Source: Thalassobium sp. (GTDB lineage Bacteria > Pseudomonadota > Gammaproteobacteria > Pseudomonadales > Oceanobacteraceae). Taken from it: 64,000 bases of DNA. Below the pieces are notes generated by a model. It worked only from the letters and a program-made list of their open reading frames with translations. It made no database searches and was not told the DNA's origin. This document shows, one piece after another, positions 34,609 through 42,956 of this stretch (position 1 is its first letter; each line of letters begins with the position of its first letter). The position numbers were made by a program, and so were the translations under genes. The DNA lies in NCBI GenBank assembly GCA_002733205.1, contig NVUW01000006.1, positions 124,001-188,000 on the forward strand, given 5' to 3'.

Positions 34609-35947
34609 GGCAATTCCTCAGGTTGTGGTAACAACAGTAACCAGCACAGCAGATAAACACGCTGACAGCAAACAGCGTTGGCTGCTTTATGGTTGGTGGT
34701 GCGCCTGGCTGCTGCTGTTTGCGCTGGGGCTGGGGCTGGCCAACTGGCAATGGCAACGGGCAGAAGAAAAACGCCAATGGCAGGCGGCGCCGCGGATGAC
34801 TGAAGTTAATCCGCAAACCCTGCCGCAGATGAATCAGGCTCTGCAATTACAGGGTATTTTTTATCCTCAATTTAACCGCTGGTTGGATAACCGCACGCTG
34901 GATGGTCAGGTCGGGCTGGCGCTGATTACCCCTTTGCAAAGCAGCGACGGCCGCTGGTGGTTGGTAGACCGTGGCTTTGTTGCCACCGCAGGCCGTCGTA
35001 CGCAACAGCCCTGGCCGCCGACACCGCTAACCGAGCAGCGCTTGCTGGGACGCTGGCAACCATGGTCGGGGCGGCGCGGTTTACTGCTTGGGGAGAATGA
35101 CGATGGTCAGCGTATTCAGCAGCTGCGCGCAGAGGTTTGGCCGCAGCTGAATTTACAGCCGGGTGTTGTGCATTTGCAGGAGGGTAGCTCTGGTCAGTGG
35201 TGGCAGCCGCTGGGTGTCAGCCGCGAGCGGCATCTGGGATACGCCGTACAGTGGTTGTTATTGGCGTTGGTGGCGTTAATTCTGGGCTGGCGTTATCGCC
35301 CGAAATTGCGGCCACGGCGTGGGCCTGGGCGGGTGCGGGTCGGCAGCATGAACATAACGCGGGAGGTGGCTGTGAAAAACCGGGTGAAATTACTGTTATT
35401 ACTGACGCTGCTGTTTGCTCCGGTCCCGGCTGCGCTGGCCATGTGGTACTGGCAGATCGGCATTCCCGAAGCCCGCGTTGCTCATGGTGATCTGGTCGGC
35501 GACACACCACCGCTCAGTCAGTGGGCGTTATCGCCGGCCCCTGATCTGCAGGCCGGGCGCTGGCATCTGCTGTATCGCTGCGAGACGCAACCCTGTGCGC
35601 AGGATGATACTTTGTGGCGTCTGCATCGCACGCTGGGACGCGATGCTCCGCGTCTGGTGCGCTGGCAGTTGAACACGGCAGCGGCATCTGCAGCGGATGC
35701 GCTGTTACCTCCTGGTGGCAAACGACTCCGTTGGCAACCACCGGCCGGGTTGAAACACACCATTTGGCTGGCCGATCCGCAGGGCAATATTGTGCTGGCT
35801 TACAACGCTGATAACAGCACAAAAGATATTCTGCAGGATGTGCGTTACCTGTTACGGCGCAACCCGCTCAGCAGCTTACAGGCTGAAGTTCTGGCATTGC
35901 AGTCGGCCGGACATAACGCTCAGGCCATGCTGGAGGAGGCGTTATGA
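34607..35947 (+). CDS. SURF1-family oxidase assembly protein fused in frame to a PA0111-like membrane protein
   Basis: Residues about 1-250 are a SURF1 protein, which assists haem A insertion: N-terminal TM helix (LLYGWWCAWLLLFALGLGLANWQWQRAEEK), conserved FNRWLDNRTLDGQVG and VDRGFVA, and a C-terminal TM (YAVQWLLLALVALILGWRY). Without a stop codon the frame continues into a second protein with TM helix (VKLLLLLTLLFAPVPAALAMWYW) and a DILQDVRYLLRRNPL tail. That second part corresponds to the separate small gene normally between SURF1 and ctaA. GGGAGG precedes an internal GTG at 35372. The 5' start is uncertain: ATG 34607 overlaps the antisense start, ATG 34571 would extend into DUF2909. It overlaps ctaA by ATGA. 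Confidence 0.8.
   Translation: MAIPQVVVTTVTSTADKHADSKQRWLLYGWWCAWLLLFALGLGLANWQWQRAEEKRQWQAAPRMTEVNPQTLPQMNQALQLQGIFYPQFNRWLDNRTLDGQVGLALITPLQSSDGRWWLVDRGFVATAGRRTQQPWPPTPLTEQRLLGRWQPWSGRRGLLLGENDDGQRIQQLRAEVWPQLNLQPGVVHLQEGSSGQWWQPLGVSRERHLGYAVQWLLLALVALILGWRYRPKLRPRRGPGRVRVGSMNITREVAVKNRVKLLLLLTLLFAPVPAALAMWYWQIGIPEARVAHGDLVGDTPPLSQWALSPAPDLQAGRWHLLYRCETQPCAQDDTLWRLHRTLGRDAPRLVRWQLNTAAASAADALLPPGGKRLRWQPPAGLKHTIWLADPQGNIVLAYNADNSTKDILQDVRYLLRRNPLSSLQAEVLALQSAGHNAQAMLEEAL
35361..35374 (+). promoter_or_regulatory. Internal ribosome binding site and GTG start inside the SURF1 fusion
   Basis: GGGAGG (35361-35366) followed after 5 nt by GTG (35372-35374), in frame with the fused ORF. This would yield a separate 191-aa PA0111-like protein (35372-35947) starting just before its TM helix. 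It suggests that the fusion arose by loss of the SURF1 stop while the original start signal remains. Confidence 0.65.
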
Positions 35948-37047
35948 ATCATCTGAAAACACTGCGCACTCTGGCTTTGGTTGCGGCATTAACGGCTTTC
36001 ACGGTGGTGATGCTGGGCGCGGCAACCCGATTGCTGGACGCCGGGTTAGGCTGTCCGGATTGGCCGGGGTGTTATGGTCGCTTAGTCGTCCCGCAGGCTC
36101 ATATAGCTGCGCAATATGCACCGCACGCGCCATTAGAAGCGGAAAAAGCCTGGATGGAAATGATCCACCGTTATCTGGCGGCTTCGCTTGGTTTGATGGC
36201 GTTATTACTGGTGTATTTCAGCTGGCGCGCCCGCACTCAGGCACCGGGGCTGCTGCGCTGGACATCGTTACTGCTTGCTCTGGTGATTGTGCAGGGCGCG
36301 TTTGGCGCCTGGACGGTAACGCTGAAACTGTGGCCGCAGGTGGTCACTCTGCATCTGTTGGGCGGATTCAGTTGCCTTTTACTGCTCAGTTTTATTGCCT
36401 GGCGGGTGTATCAGCCTGAGGCTGCTGCCGTGCCTTGCGCAGTAAAGCAGGAGCCAGCGGCGCGGCGGCGGAACAGGCGTCCGGGAGTATTCTGGCTGGC
36501 GCTCATACTGCTGATATTGCAAATTGCTTTAGGCGGCTGGACGTCGAGTAATTATGCCGGCATTGGTTGCATGGGGTTTCCCACCTGTAATGGCCAGTGG
36601 TGGCCGGATATGGATTTTTCCAGCGCCTTTCATCTTACCCAATCTATTGGCCCGGATTATTTATACGGCCAGCTGCATGCCAGTGCGCGCAGTGCGATCC
36701 AGTGGACACACCGGCTGGTGGCGCTGGCGTTGGGGCTGGCACTACTGGGTCTTTATTGGCAAGCGGGACAACGTGAACAAGCAGGGCAACGTGAGCAAGC
36801 AGGGCAGCGTGAATTTGTGGCGCGGCGGCGGGCCGTGCTTTGCTGTGCCGGTCTGTATTTGCTGCAAGTGACTCTGGGCATTGTGCTGGTGATCTGGTCA
36901 TTACCTTTTCCGCCGGCTTTGCTGCATACCGCCGGAGCGGCGTTATTAATGCTGGCGCTGGTGTACTGCGGCCTGGTCTGGTTGCGGCCGGGTGAACCGG
37001 CAAATCAACGGCAGAAAGCCTGGCATCTGGTGGAGGACGTGATATGA
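35944..37047 (+). CDS. ctaA: Haem A synthase, CtaA/COX15 family
   Basis: Membrane monooxygenase converting haem O to haem A. 367 aa with eight TM helices. Motifs include MLGAATRLLDAGLGCPDWPGCYG, MIHRYLAASLG, VVTLHLLGGF, GGWTSSNYAGIGCMGFPTCNGQWWP and QWTHRLVALALG. GGAGG lies 4-5 nt before the ATG, which overlaps the upstream stop (ATGA); the 3' end overlaps cyoE the same way. A loop before the seventh helix holds three 18-bp tandem repeats encoding QAGQRE. Confidence 0.93.
   Translation: MNHLKTLRTLALVAALTAFTVVMLGAATRLLDAGLGCPDWPGCYGRLVVPQAHIAAQYAPHAPLEAEKAWMEMIHRYLAASLGLMALLLVYFSWRARTQAPGLLRWTSLLLALVIVQGAFGAWTVTLKLWPQVVTLHLLGGFSCLLLLSFIAWRVYQPEAAAVPCAVKQEPAARRRNRRPGVFWLALILLILQIALGGWTSSNYAGIGCMGFPTCNGQWWPDMDFSSAFHLTQSIGPDYLYGQLHASARSAIQWTHRLVALALGLALLGLYWQAGQREQAGQREQAGQREFVARRRAVLCCAGLYLLQVTLGIVLVIWSLPFPPALLHTAGAALLMLALVYCGLVWLRPGEPANQRQKAWHLVEDVI
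36760..36813 (+). repeat. Three 18-bp tandem repeats in ctaA
   Basis: Units at 36760-36777, 36778-36795 and 36796-36813 (CAAGCAGGGCAACGTGAG type) encode QAGQRE three times in a hydrophilic loop of CtaA. Frame-preserving length variation is expected. Confidence 0.9.
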
Positions 37048-37955
37048 GCGAATTGGTATTAGCGGGTAAAAATACCGGACTGGTCAGCCGCCCGCAGTGG
37101 CGTGATTTCTGGGAGCTGGGTAAGCCACGGGTCGTACTGGTGATGCTGGTCTGCGCCCTGGTCGGCATGGTTCTGGCGACACCGGTATTGCCGGATATCG
37201 GACGGGTGGTTTATGCCACGCTGGGGATTGCGATGGCTGCGATGGGTGCGGCGGCCTTTAACCATTTGCTGGATCAGCGGCTTGACCGTTTAATGCTGCG
37301 TACGTCAAAGCGCCCGCTGGCGCAGGGGCGGATTCCCCCCTGGCAGGCAGCACTTTACGCCAGCCTGTTATCACTGTTGGGGTTGAGTTTGTTGTGGCTG
37401 GAAGTGAACCCGTTAACATCGGTGCTGACGGCGGCTGCGCTGTTGGGCTATGCGCTGATTTATACCCGTTTTTTAAAACATGCCACGCCGCAGAATATTA
37501 CCATCGGCGGACTGGCCGGAGCCGCGCCGCCATTATTAGGCTGGACTGCAATCAGTAATCGGGTTGAGGCCGATGCTTTGCTGCTGGTGCTGATTATTTT
37601 TGCCTGGACGCCACCGCATTTCTGGGCGCTGGCCATTCATAAACAGGATGAATATCGTCGCGCCGGTGTACCGATGCTGCCGATTACTCATGGTGAAGGT
37701 TTTACCCGTTTACAGATCTGGCTGTACGCCTGGCTGACGGTGGCGATGACACTGATGCCTTATGTCAGCGGTATGTCGGGGCTGGTGTATCTGTTGTTAA
37801 TGGTGCCGCTGAATATCCGTTTTATACAGATTAACTGGCGGGTATGGCGAGCCACTTCGGCGCAGGCACCGATTCAGGCATTCTGGTTTTCTATCCGTTA
37901 TATTCTGTATTGTTTTGCCGCGCTGTTACTGGATCATTGCTTACCGGTATTTTAA
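37044..37955 (+). CDS. cyoE: Protohaem IX farnesyltransferase
   Basis: UbiA-family prenyltransferase making haem O from haem B (also called ctaB). 303 aa, about nine TM helices. Motifs: ELGKPRVVLVMLVCALVGM, the Asp-rich NHLLDQRLDRLMLRTSKRPL, YTRFLKHATPQNITIGGLAGAAPPLLGW, and second Asp/His region HFWALAIHKQDEYRRAGVPMLPI. GGAGG precedes ATG by 7 nt. Last gene of the plus-strand oxidase operon, closed by a strong terminator. Confidence 0.95.
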   Translation: MSELVLAGKNTGLVSRPQWRDFWELGKPRVVLVMLVCALVGMVLATPVLPDIGRVVYATLGIAMAAMGAAAFNHLLDQRLDRLMLRTSKRPLAQGRIPPWQAALYASLLSLLGLSLLWLEVNPLTSVLTAAALLGYALIYTRFLKHATPQNITIGGLAGAAPPLLGWTAISNRVEADALLLVLIIFAWTPPHFWALAIHKQDEYRRAGVPMLPITHGEGFTRLQIWLYAWLTVAMTLMPYVSGMSGLVYLLLMVPLNIRFIQINWRVWRATSAQAPIQAFWFSIRYILYCFAALLLDHCLPVF

Positions 37956-37984
37956 AGCACCTCTGAATTATTCAGAGGTGCTTT
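37954..37984. terminator. Bidirectional terminator between cyoE and sco
   Basis: Perfect 14-bp stem AAAGCACCTCTGAA/TTCAGAGGTGCTTT with a TTA loop. It starts within the cyoE stop codon and serves both convergent genes. Confidence 0.88.
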
Positions 37985-37996
37985 AAGTAAATAACG

Positions 37997-38596
37997 TCAG
38001 TCATGCAGCCGGGCGACGGCGCCCTGAATCCACTGGGCCAGTTCGTCAGCTGGCATATGGGGGTCGAGTACGCCCAGCATCTGGCCGTAGCTGCTGCTCA
38101 ATAATAACTGCGCAGAATGATCCATGCTGTATTCCAGCGCGCCTTCCTGCACGACTTTGCGATAATAAATACCGAAAAATTTTGTCAGTTGTTGCAACTG
38201 TTCAGCATCGGGCTGTACGCCAATAATGGCGGTGTGAAAGTGTCGGGTATAGGGACGCAGTTCATCAATGCTGTCGCGCTCGGGGTCGACAGTGATAAAC
38301 AATGGTTGTACCTGCCGGATGGTTTCGGCTGGTAATTGCTGCAGTGCCTTGCTGACGTTCATCAGGGTGGTGGGGCAAATATCCGGGCAATGGCTGAAAC
38401 CAAAAAACAGCAGCAGAAGCTGGTTATCAAAATCGCTTAAGTGACGTTCGCCAGCGGTTGTTTTTAAGCTCAGCTGGCGCAGCTGTTCAGCTTCGGCCCG
38501 GGTTTGTGGCAGTGGTGAAAACTGATTGCCGGCCGTGGGAGAGTTGTCGCAGGCACTCAGCAATAATAACGTCAGTATCAACCATCCTTTAAGCAT
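37997..38596 (-). CDS. SCO1/SenC-family copper chaperone lipoprotein
   Basis: Thioredoxin-fold protein needed for CuA assembly in subunit II. 199 aa from ATG 38596, which follows AGGAGG by 4 nt. Lipobox LLLSAC predicts membrane anchoring. The copper motif CPDICP and a downstream His (MDHSAQLLL) are present. It completes the oxidase cluster as a convergent unit. A longer frame to 38635 lacks a signal peptide and is not preferred. Confidence 0.9.
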   Translation of the reverse strand: MLKGWLILTLLLLSACDNSPTAGNQFSPLPQTRAEAEQLRQLSLKTTAGERHLSDFDNQLLLLFFGFSHCPDICPTTLMNVSKALQQLPAETIRQVQPLFITVDPERDSIDELRPYTRHFHTAIIGVQPDAEQLQQLTKFFGIYYRKVVQEGALEYSMDHSAQLLLSSSYGQMLGVLDPHMPADELAQWIQGAVARLHD

Positions 38597-38713
38597 ACCG
38601 CCTCCTGATAACTTTTTATTGGTAAAAGCCTGCATCAGGTATAGCAGATTAACCCCATCCGGGTATTCATTGTGCGTGATTAATCCGTTATTTTGCCGGT
38701 ATTCTCAAGCTTC

Positions 38714-39709
38714 TTAATGTTTTGCATCCATTACAATTTGCAGCGCCTGCAGACGTTTTTCCCGGTCAAAAATATCGTTGGTAAACATTAACTCATTCAC
38801 CGGCATCTGACTGACCAGCGCCTGCAATTTGGATTTTATGCTGGCTGGCCCACCCGTTACGGATAACGCCAGAAATGCATCCACCTGTGCTTTGATCTGC
38901 GCATTCCAGATACCCTCCATACTCTCTACCGGCGGTGGTAAATACAGTGGCTGGCCCTGCATTAATGCCATGATCCGCTGCTGACTGCTGGTGGCTAAAA
39001 AACGTGCTTCGTCATCGCTGGTGGCGGCAATCAACGGCAGACATAAAATGACATGCGGTTGTTGCAGCGTAGCTGATGGCTGGAAACGATGACGGTAAAG
39101 AGCGATCGCCTCACGCGCCAGACGCGGAGCAAAATGTCCGGCAAAGGCGTAAGGCAGACCACGCTCAGCGGCCAATTGCGCGCTGAATAAACTGGAGCCT
39201 AACAGCCAGATTTCTACCGCACTGTTGGCACCGGGGTAAGCTTTAACGCGCTTGTGTGCGCCATCGGCTCCCAGCAGGGTCTGTAATTCCTCCACTTCCT
39301 GCGGGAAGTGTTCGGCGCGCATATCATCGCGGCGCAGGGCGCGGCTGGTGAGTGGATCGGTGCCTGGAGCGCGCCCGAGGCCCAGATCAATACGGCCAGG
39401 GTACAGTGCATCCAGTGTGCCGAATTGTTCGGCGACAATTAACGGCGGGTGATTGGGCAGCATGATGCCACCAGAGCCGATGCGGAGTTGTTGCGTGCGT
39501 GCTGCGACCTGACCAATCAGCACGGCGGTGGCGCTGCTGGCGACCCCTTCCATATTGTGATGCTCGGCCAGCCAGAAGCGGTTAAAGCCCAGCGTATCGG
39601 CATGCTGGGCATAGTCGAGCATGGATGCCAGCGTCTGAGCTACGTTGAAGCCTTCCGGTACCGACGCCAGCTCCAGCAGAGAAAAAGGAATGTCGGCCAG
39701 TGAGGTCAT
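38714..39709 (-). CDS. LLM-class flavin-dependent oxidoreductase (bacterial luciferase-like)
   Basis: Luciferase-like TIM-barrel flavoprotein, 331 aa. Motifs include FSLLELASVPEG, HADTLGFNRFWLAEHHNMEGVASSA, IGSGGIMLPNHPPLIVAEQFGTLDALYPGRIDLGLGRAPGTDP, as in the MsnO8/YhbW group. It probably uses FMNH2 or F420-type cofactors on an unknown small molecule. I chose ATG 39709 (MTSLADIPFSLLEL), which fits the family start; upstream in-frame codons to 39754 have no better ribosome site. Stands alone. Confidence 0.86.
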   Translation of the reverse strand: MTSLADIPFSLLELASVPEGFNVAQTLASMLDYAQHADTLGFNRFWLAEHHNMEGVASSATAVLIGQVAARTQQLRIGSGGIMLPNHPPLIVAEQFGTLDALYPGRIDLGLGRAPGTDPLTSRALRRDDMRAEHFPQEVEELQTLLGADGAHKRVKAYPGANSAVEIWLLGSSLFSAQLAAERGLPYAFAGHFAPRLAREAIALYRHRFQPSATLQQPHVILCLPLIAATSDDEARFLATSSQQRIMALMQGQPLYLPPPVESMEGIWNAQIKAQVDAFLALSVTGGPASIKSKLQALVSQMPVNELMFTNDIFDREKRLQALQIVMDAKH

Positions 39710-39820
39710 AATGCAGCCCGCCATGAATAGGATGAAAGGCTCACAGGGTGCCACACTGCAGCGGGCAGGTCTGCGTGATGTTGAGGAAAGCTCTGTTGCA
39801 AAAATCTGATGGAATAAACA

Positions 39821-39839
39821 ACGCCCGCAGTGCGGGCGT
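39821..39839 (-). terminator. Hairpin terminator after the aldehyde dehydrogenase gene
   Basis: Perfect 8-bp GC-rich stem ACGCCCGC/GCGGGCGT with a 3-nt loop, followed on the minus strand by TGTTTATT, about 35 bp past the stop. Confidence 0.7.
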
Positions 39840-39874
39840 GTTATCAGGCTTGCAGAGCAACACTCAATGCCGGA

Positions 39875-41395
39875 TCAGAAGAATCCCAGCGGGCTGGTGC
39901 TGTAGCTGACCAGCAGGTTTTTGGTTTGCTGATAATGCTCCAGCGCTTTTTTGTGGGTTTCGCGGCCGATACCGGATTTTTTATAACCACCGAAGGCAGC
40001 ATGCGCCGGATAGGCATGGTAGCAGTTGGTCCAGACCCGGCCGGCCTGAATATTACGGCCCATGCGGTAAGCCAGATTCATATCGCGCGTCCAGACACCG
40101 GCACCCAAACCAAATTCGGTATCGTTGGCGATGGCCAGTGCTTCGGCTTCGTCTTTAAAGGTGGTGACGCTGATTACCGGGCCGAAAATTTCTTCCTGGA
40201 AAATACGCATATCATTTTTGCCGAACAGCAGCGTTGGCTGAATGTAGTAGCCTTTGCTGAGGTCACCGTTTAACGCTTCGGCATTGCCGCCGAGCAGCAC
40301 TTTAGCGCCTTCGGTTTTGCCGATGGCAATGTAATTCATAATGCGTTCGTACTGTTCCGCTGAAGCCTGTGCGCCAACCTGAGTATCGGTATCCAGTGGA
40401 TTACCGCGGATGATTTTTCCGGCACGTTCAACCACCAGTTCAATTAATTGATCGTAAACCGATTCCTGAATCAGTGCCCGTGACGGACAGGTACAGACTT
40501 CACCCTGATTAAAGAAGGCCAGTGTAATACCTTCCACGCACTTGCTCAGGTAATCATCTTCGTGTTGCACCACGTCTTCGAAATAAATGTTGGGTGATTT
40601 TCCGCCCAACTCAACGGTGCTTGGAATTAATAAATCGGCGGCACATTTCAGAATATGCTGGCCCACCGGGGTCGAGCCGGTAAAGGCAATTTTGGCAATA
40701 CGCTGGCTGGTGGCCAGCGCCTGTCCGGCTTCTTCACCAATGCCGTTAACAATATTCAGTACGCCGGGTGGCAGCAGATCGCCGATCAGCTCCATTAAAA
40801 CCAGAATGGATGCGGGCGTTTGTTCGGCCGGTTTCATCACCACACAGTTGCCACCGGCCAGTGCCGGGCCGAGTTTCCAGGCAGCCATTAACAGCGGAAA
40901 ATTCCACGGAATAATCTGACCGACAACGCCCAGTGGTTCGTGGATATGATATGCCACGGTGGTCTCGTCGATTTCCGCCATGGTGCCTTCCTGCGCGCGC
41001 AGACAACCGGCGAAATAACGGAAGTGATCCACCGCCAGTGGAATATCAGCGGCCAGGGTTTCGCGTACTGCTTTGCCGTTATCCCAGGTTTCGGCTACGG
41101 CCAGCATTTCCAGATTCTGTTCCATGCGGTCAGCAATGCGCAGCAGAATATTGGAGCGTTCGGTAGCGGAGGTCTTGCCCCAGGCCGCTGCCGCATTGTG
41201 GGCTGCATCCAGCGCCAGTTCGATATCGGCGCCATCGGAACGTGGCACCTGACAGAACACCTGACCATTGACAGGGCTGATGTTGTCCATATAGCGGCCG
41301 TTAACCGGTTTAACCCAGTCACCACCTATGTAGTTCTGATACTGGCTTTTAAAGCTGACGACCGAGCCGGTTTGTCCGGGGTTGGCATAAATCAT
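39875..41395 (-). CDS. NAD-dependent aldehyde dehydrogenase (ExaC/AcoD type)
   Basis: Oxidises acetaldehyde or similar aldehydes to acids. 506 aa. Rossmann and active-site motifs are visible: [42 protein letters not shown] (catalytic Glu) and the nucleophile region [15 protein letters not shown], where Cys follows GEV. The end [32 protein letters not shown] is typical of the ExaC group. AAGGAG lies 6 nt before ATG 41395. An AraC-family gene diverges from it across a spacer holding a MITE-like element, and is the likely regulator. Confidence 0.92.
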   Translation of the reverse strand: MIYANPGQTGSVVSFKSQYQNYIGGDWVKPVNGRYMDNISPVNGQVFCQVPRSDGADIELALDAAHNAAAAWGKTSATERSNILLRIADRMEQNLEMLAVAETWDNGKAVRETLAADIPLAVDHFRYFAGCLRAQEGTMAEIDETTVAYHIHEPLGVVGQIIPWNFPLLMAAWKLGPALAGGNCVVMKPAEQTPASILVLMELIGDLLPPGVLNIVNGIGEEAGQALATSQRIAKIAFTGSTPVGQHILKCAADLLIPSTVELGGKSPNIYFEDVVQHEDDYLSKCVEGITLAFFNQGEVCTCPSRALIQESVYDQLIELVVERAGKIIRGNPLDTDTQVGAQASAEQYERIMNYIAIGKTEGAKVLLGGNAEALNGDLSKGYYIQPTLLFGKNDMRIFQEEIFGPVISVTTFKDEAEALAIANDTEFGLGAGVWTRDMNLAYRMGRNIQAGRVWTNCYHAYPAHAAFGGYKKSGIGRETHKKALEHYQQTKNLLVSYSTSPLGFF

Positions 41396-41992
41396 GGCGT
41401 TCTCCTTGTTATTGTTCACACGCAAGCCTTGGACTTTTGTCTGGGCTTAGCGGGTTGTGTGAGTTCAGGCTATGTGATCTGATGATTAGCCACTTGCCTG
41501 AGCGTCTGAATCACTGTGCTGAGCGTCCATGCTGTTTAACCTCGGCCGGAATGTTGTCAGCGACGGACATAAGGCATGGCCGGAAGGCCCGCATAACAAG
41601 CAGATAAAAAATAATTAAAACCAGGGCCTGTTAACACTAAGTGAATCGGGCCTGCTGAGAGCCAGTTTTTCTCAGAACGAGGAGAGAGGAGTGATATTGT
41701 CAGGAACATCCATGTTCCTGACCCTGCGGGCTTCGCGCCCATCTGTTCCGGGCAGATGGGTAGCGGGCTAAATGAATGACGAACGACGAAGTTAATGAGG
41801 AAAACTGGCCTCAGCCCGAAGGGTTATGGCTAAAAACTCCTCATCCAGCGTTGCTGTTCGTTCGCTTAACCCGTTAGGCCACACTCTCAGCGCCTTGCCT
41901 GAGAAATTTTTAGCCAATAACAGGCCTGTTTAATTAGTGTTAACAGGCCCTAAGAGATACCGCACCAATATAAGCGGTAACAGGAGGTCAGA
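41396..41992. other. Spacer between aldehyde dehydrogenase and AraC regulator, with MITE-like element
   Basis: Of 597 bp, 329 are the MITE-like copy B (41623-41951). About 225 bp remain on the dehydrogenase side, where an AraC-type operator would be expected, and 41 bp on the regulator side. No ORF is convincing. Confidence 0.6.
41623..41951 (-). mobile_element. MITE-like non-autonomous element, copy B (329 bp) with nested palindromic insert
   Basis: Ends in the same perfect 18-bp inverted repeats as copy A (41623-41640 and 41934-41951) and its body is the reverse complement of copy A. It differs mainly by about 63 extra bp (about 41698-41760) made of hairpins: GTCAGGAACAT/ATGTTCCTGAC around 2 nt, and CCATCTG/CAGATGG. 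No gene inside. Confidence 0.82.
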
Positions 41993-42946
41993 ATGCGCGA
42001 TTCAGGTCTGGCAGCTCAGGCGGCGTTTAACCGCCGTAATCTTGTTCGTGGTTCTGGCCCGCAGCAGCTGGTGGAAAACCGCACGGTCTTTGCCAGTCAT
42101 GGCGCTGAACTGTCAATCTACGACACTTTTGCCTCTGCAGAAAAAGTCCGCCTGGATGCGGAAGAGATTCTCTACTGCGGCATGATCAGCGGCAAAAAAG
42201 TACTGCACGGTAAACATCATTTTAATTCGGCTTTTTTACCCCATGAATCTTTTGTCATGGCGCCGGGAGAAACCGTTGCCATTGATTTCCCCGAGGCCAC
42301 TCTTGATAACCCGACCAGCTGTTTAACCCTGGGTATCAGCCGTGAGCGGTTGCGTGATGTCTGTGATCAGCTCAATCAGAAAAATCCGTTACCGAAAGAA
42401 CTGGGCAGCTGGCGACCGCATGATGATCATGTGTTGCATCTGTTTCATACCGAGGCAACGCAACAATTACTGGAACGTATCGTCGGCAGTTTTGTGCATA
42501 ACGATGATGACCGTGATCTGGTACTGAACCTGGGCGTTACCGAATTATTAACCCGCATGCTGCGCCAGCAGGGGCGTAATTTTTTACTGAATTGCGCGCG
42601 CCATGACCCGACCTTAAATGCTCTGACAGAAACGGTTCGTTATATTGATGATCATCTGGCGGAAACCGTTGATATTGAGCAACTGTGCCGTATCGCCTGC
42701 ATGTCGCGCAGTAAGTTTTATCAGCAGTTCCGGCATGTGATGGGGACTGGGCCGATGGAATATATCCAGCAGCGCCGCCTTGAACGGGCGCGGGAATTAC
42801 TGCAGAGCGGCCGTTCTGTTACCGAAGTCTGCTATGACGTCGGCTATGTGAATGCCAGCCACTTTACCCGCCGTTTTCATCAGCAGTATGGTGTGTCGCC
42901 AAGAGATTATTTAAAACTGCATCAGGTTAAGATGGTTTCTGCCTGA
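41993..42946 (+). CDS. AraC-family transcriptional regulator
   Basis: 317-aa regulator. The C-terminal 100 residues form the two helix-turn-helix domains (IEQLCRIACMSRSKFYQQFRHVMGTGPMEYIQQRRLERARELL, then SVTEVCYDVGYVNASHFTRRFHQQYGVSPRDY). The N-terminal half (HHFNSAFLPHESFVMAPGETVAIDFPEA) resembles the AraC_N effector domain. AGGAGG lies 4-5 nt before the ATG. Divergent from the aldehyde dehydrogenase gene, so likely controls aldehyde or alcohol oxidation. Confidence 0.87.
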   Translation: MRDSGLAAQAAFNRRNLVRGSGPQQLVENRTVFASHGAELSIYDTFASAEKVRLDAEEILYCGMISGKKVLHGKHHFNSAFLPHESFVMAPGETVAIDFPEATLDNPTSCLTLGISRERLRDVCDQLNQKNPLPKELGSWRPHDDHVLHLFHTEATQQLLERIVGSFVHNDDDRDLVLNLGVTELLTRMLRQQGRNFLLNCARHDPTLNALTETVRYIDDHLAETVDIEQLCRIACMSRSKFYQQFRHVMGTGPMEYIQQRRLERARELLQSGRSVTEVCYDVGYVNASHFTRRFHQQYGVSPRDYLKLHQVKMVSA

Positions 42947-42956
42947 AATCTCTTAT

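Noticed and set aside
22080..41623. Composite transposon or genomic island bounded by the two MITE copies
   Set aside because: The enclosed genes are core (cox, cyoE, ansA) with base use like their surroundings and no integrase or transposase, so the copies look like independent insertions.
41557..41742. A 61-aa minus-strand frame within MITE copy B
   Set aside because: It spans the element border and nested palindromes, has no ribosome site and is not open in copy A.
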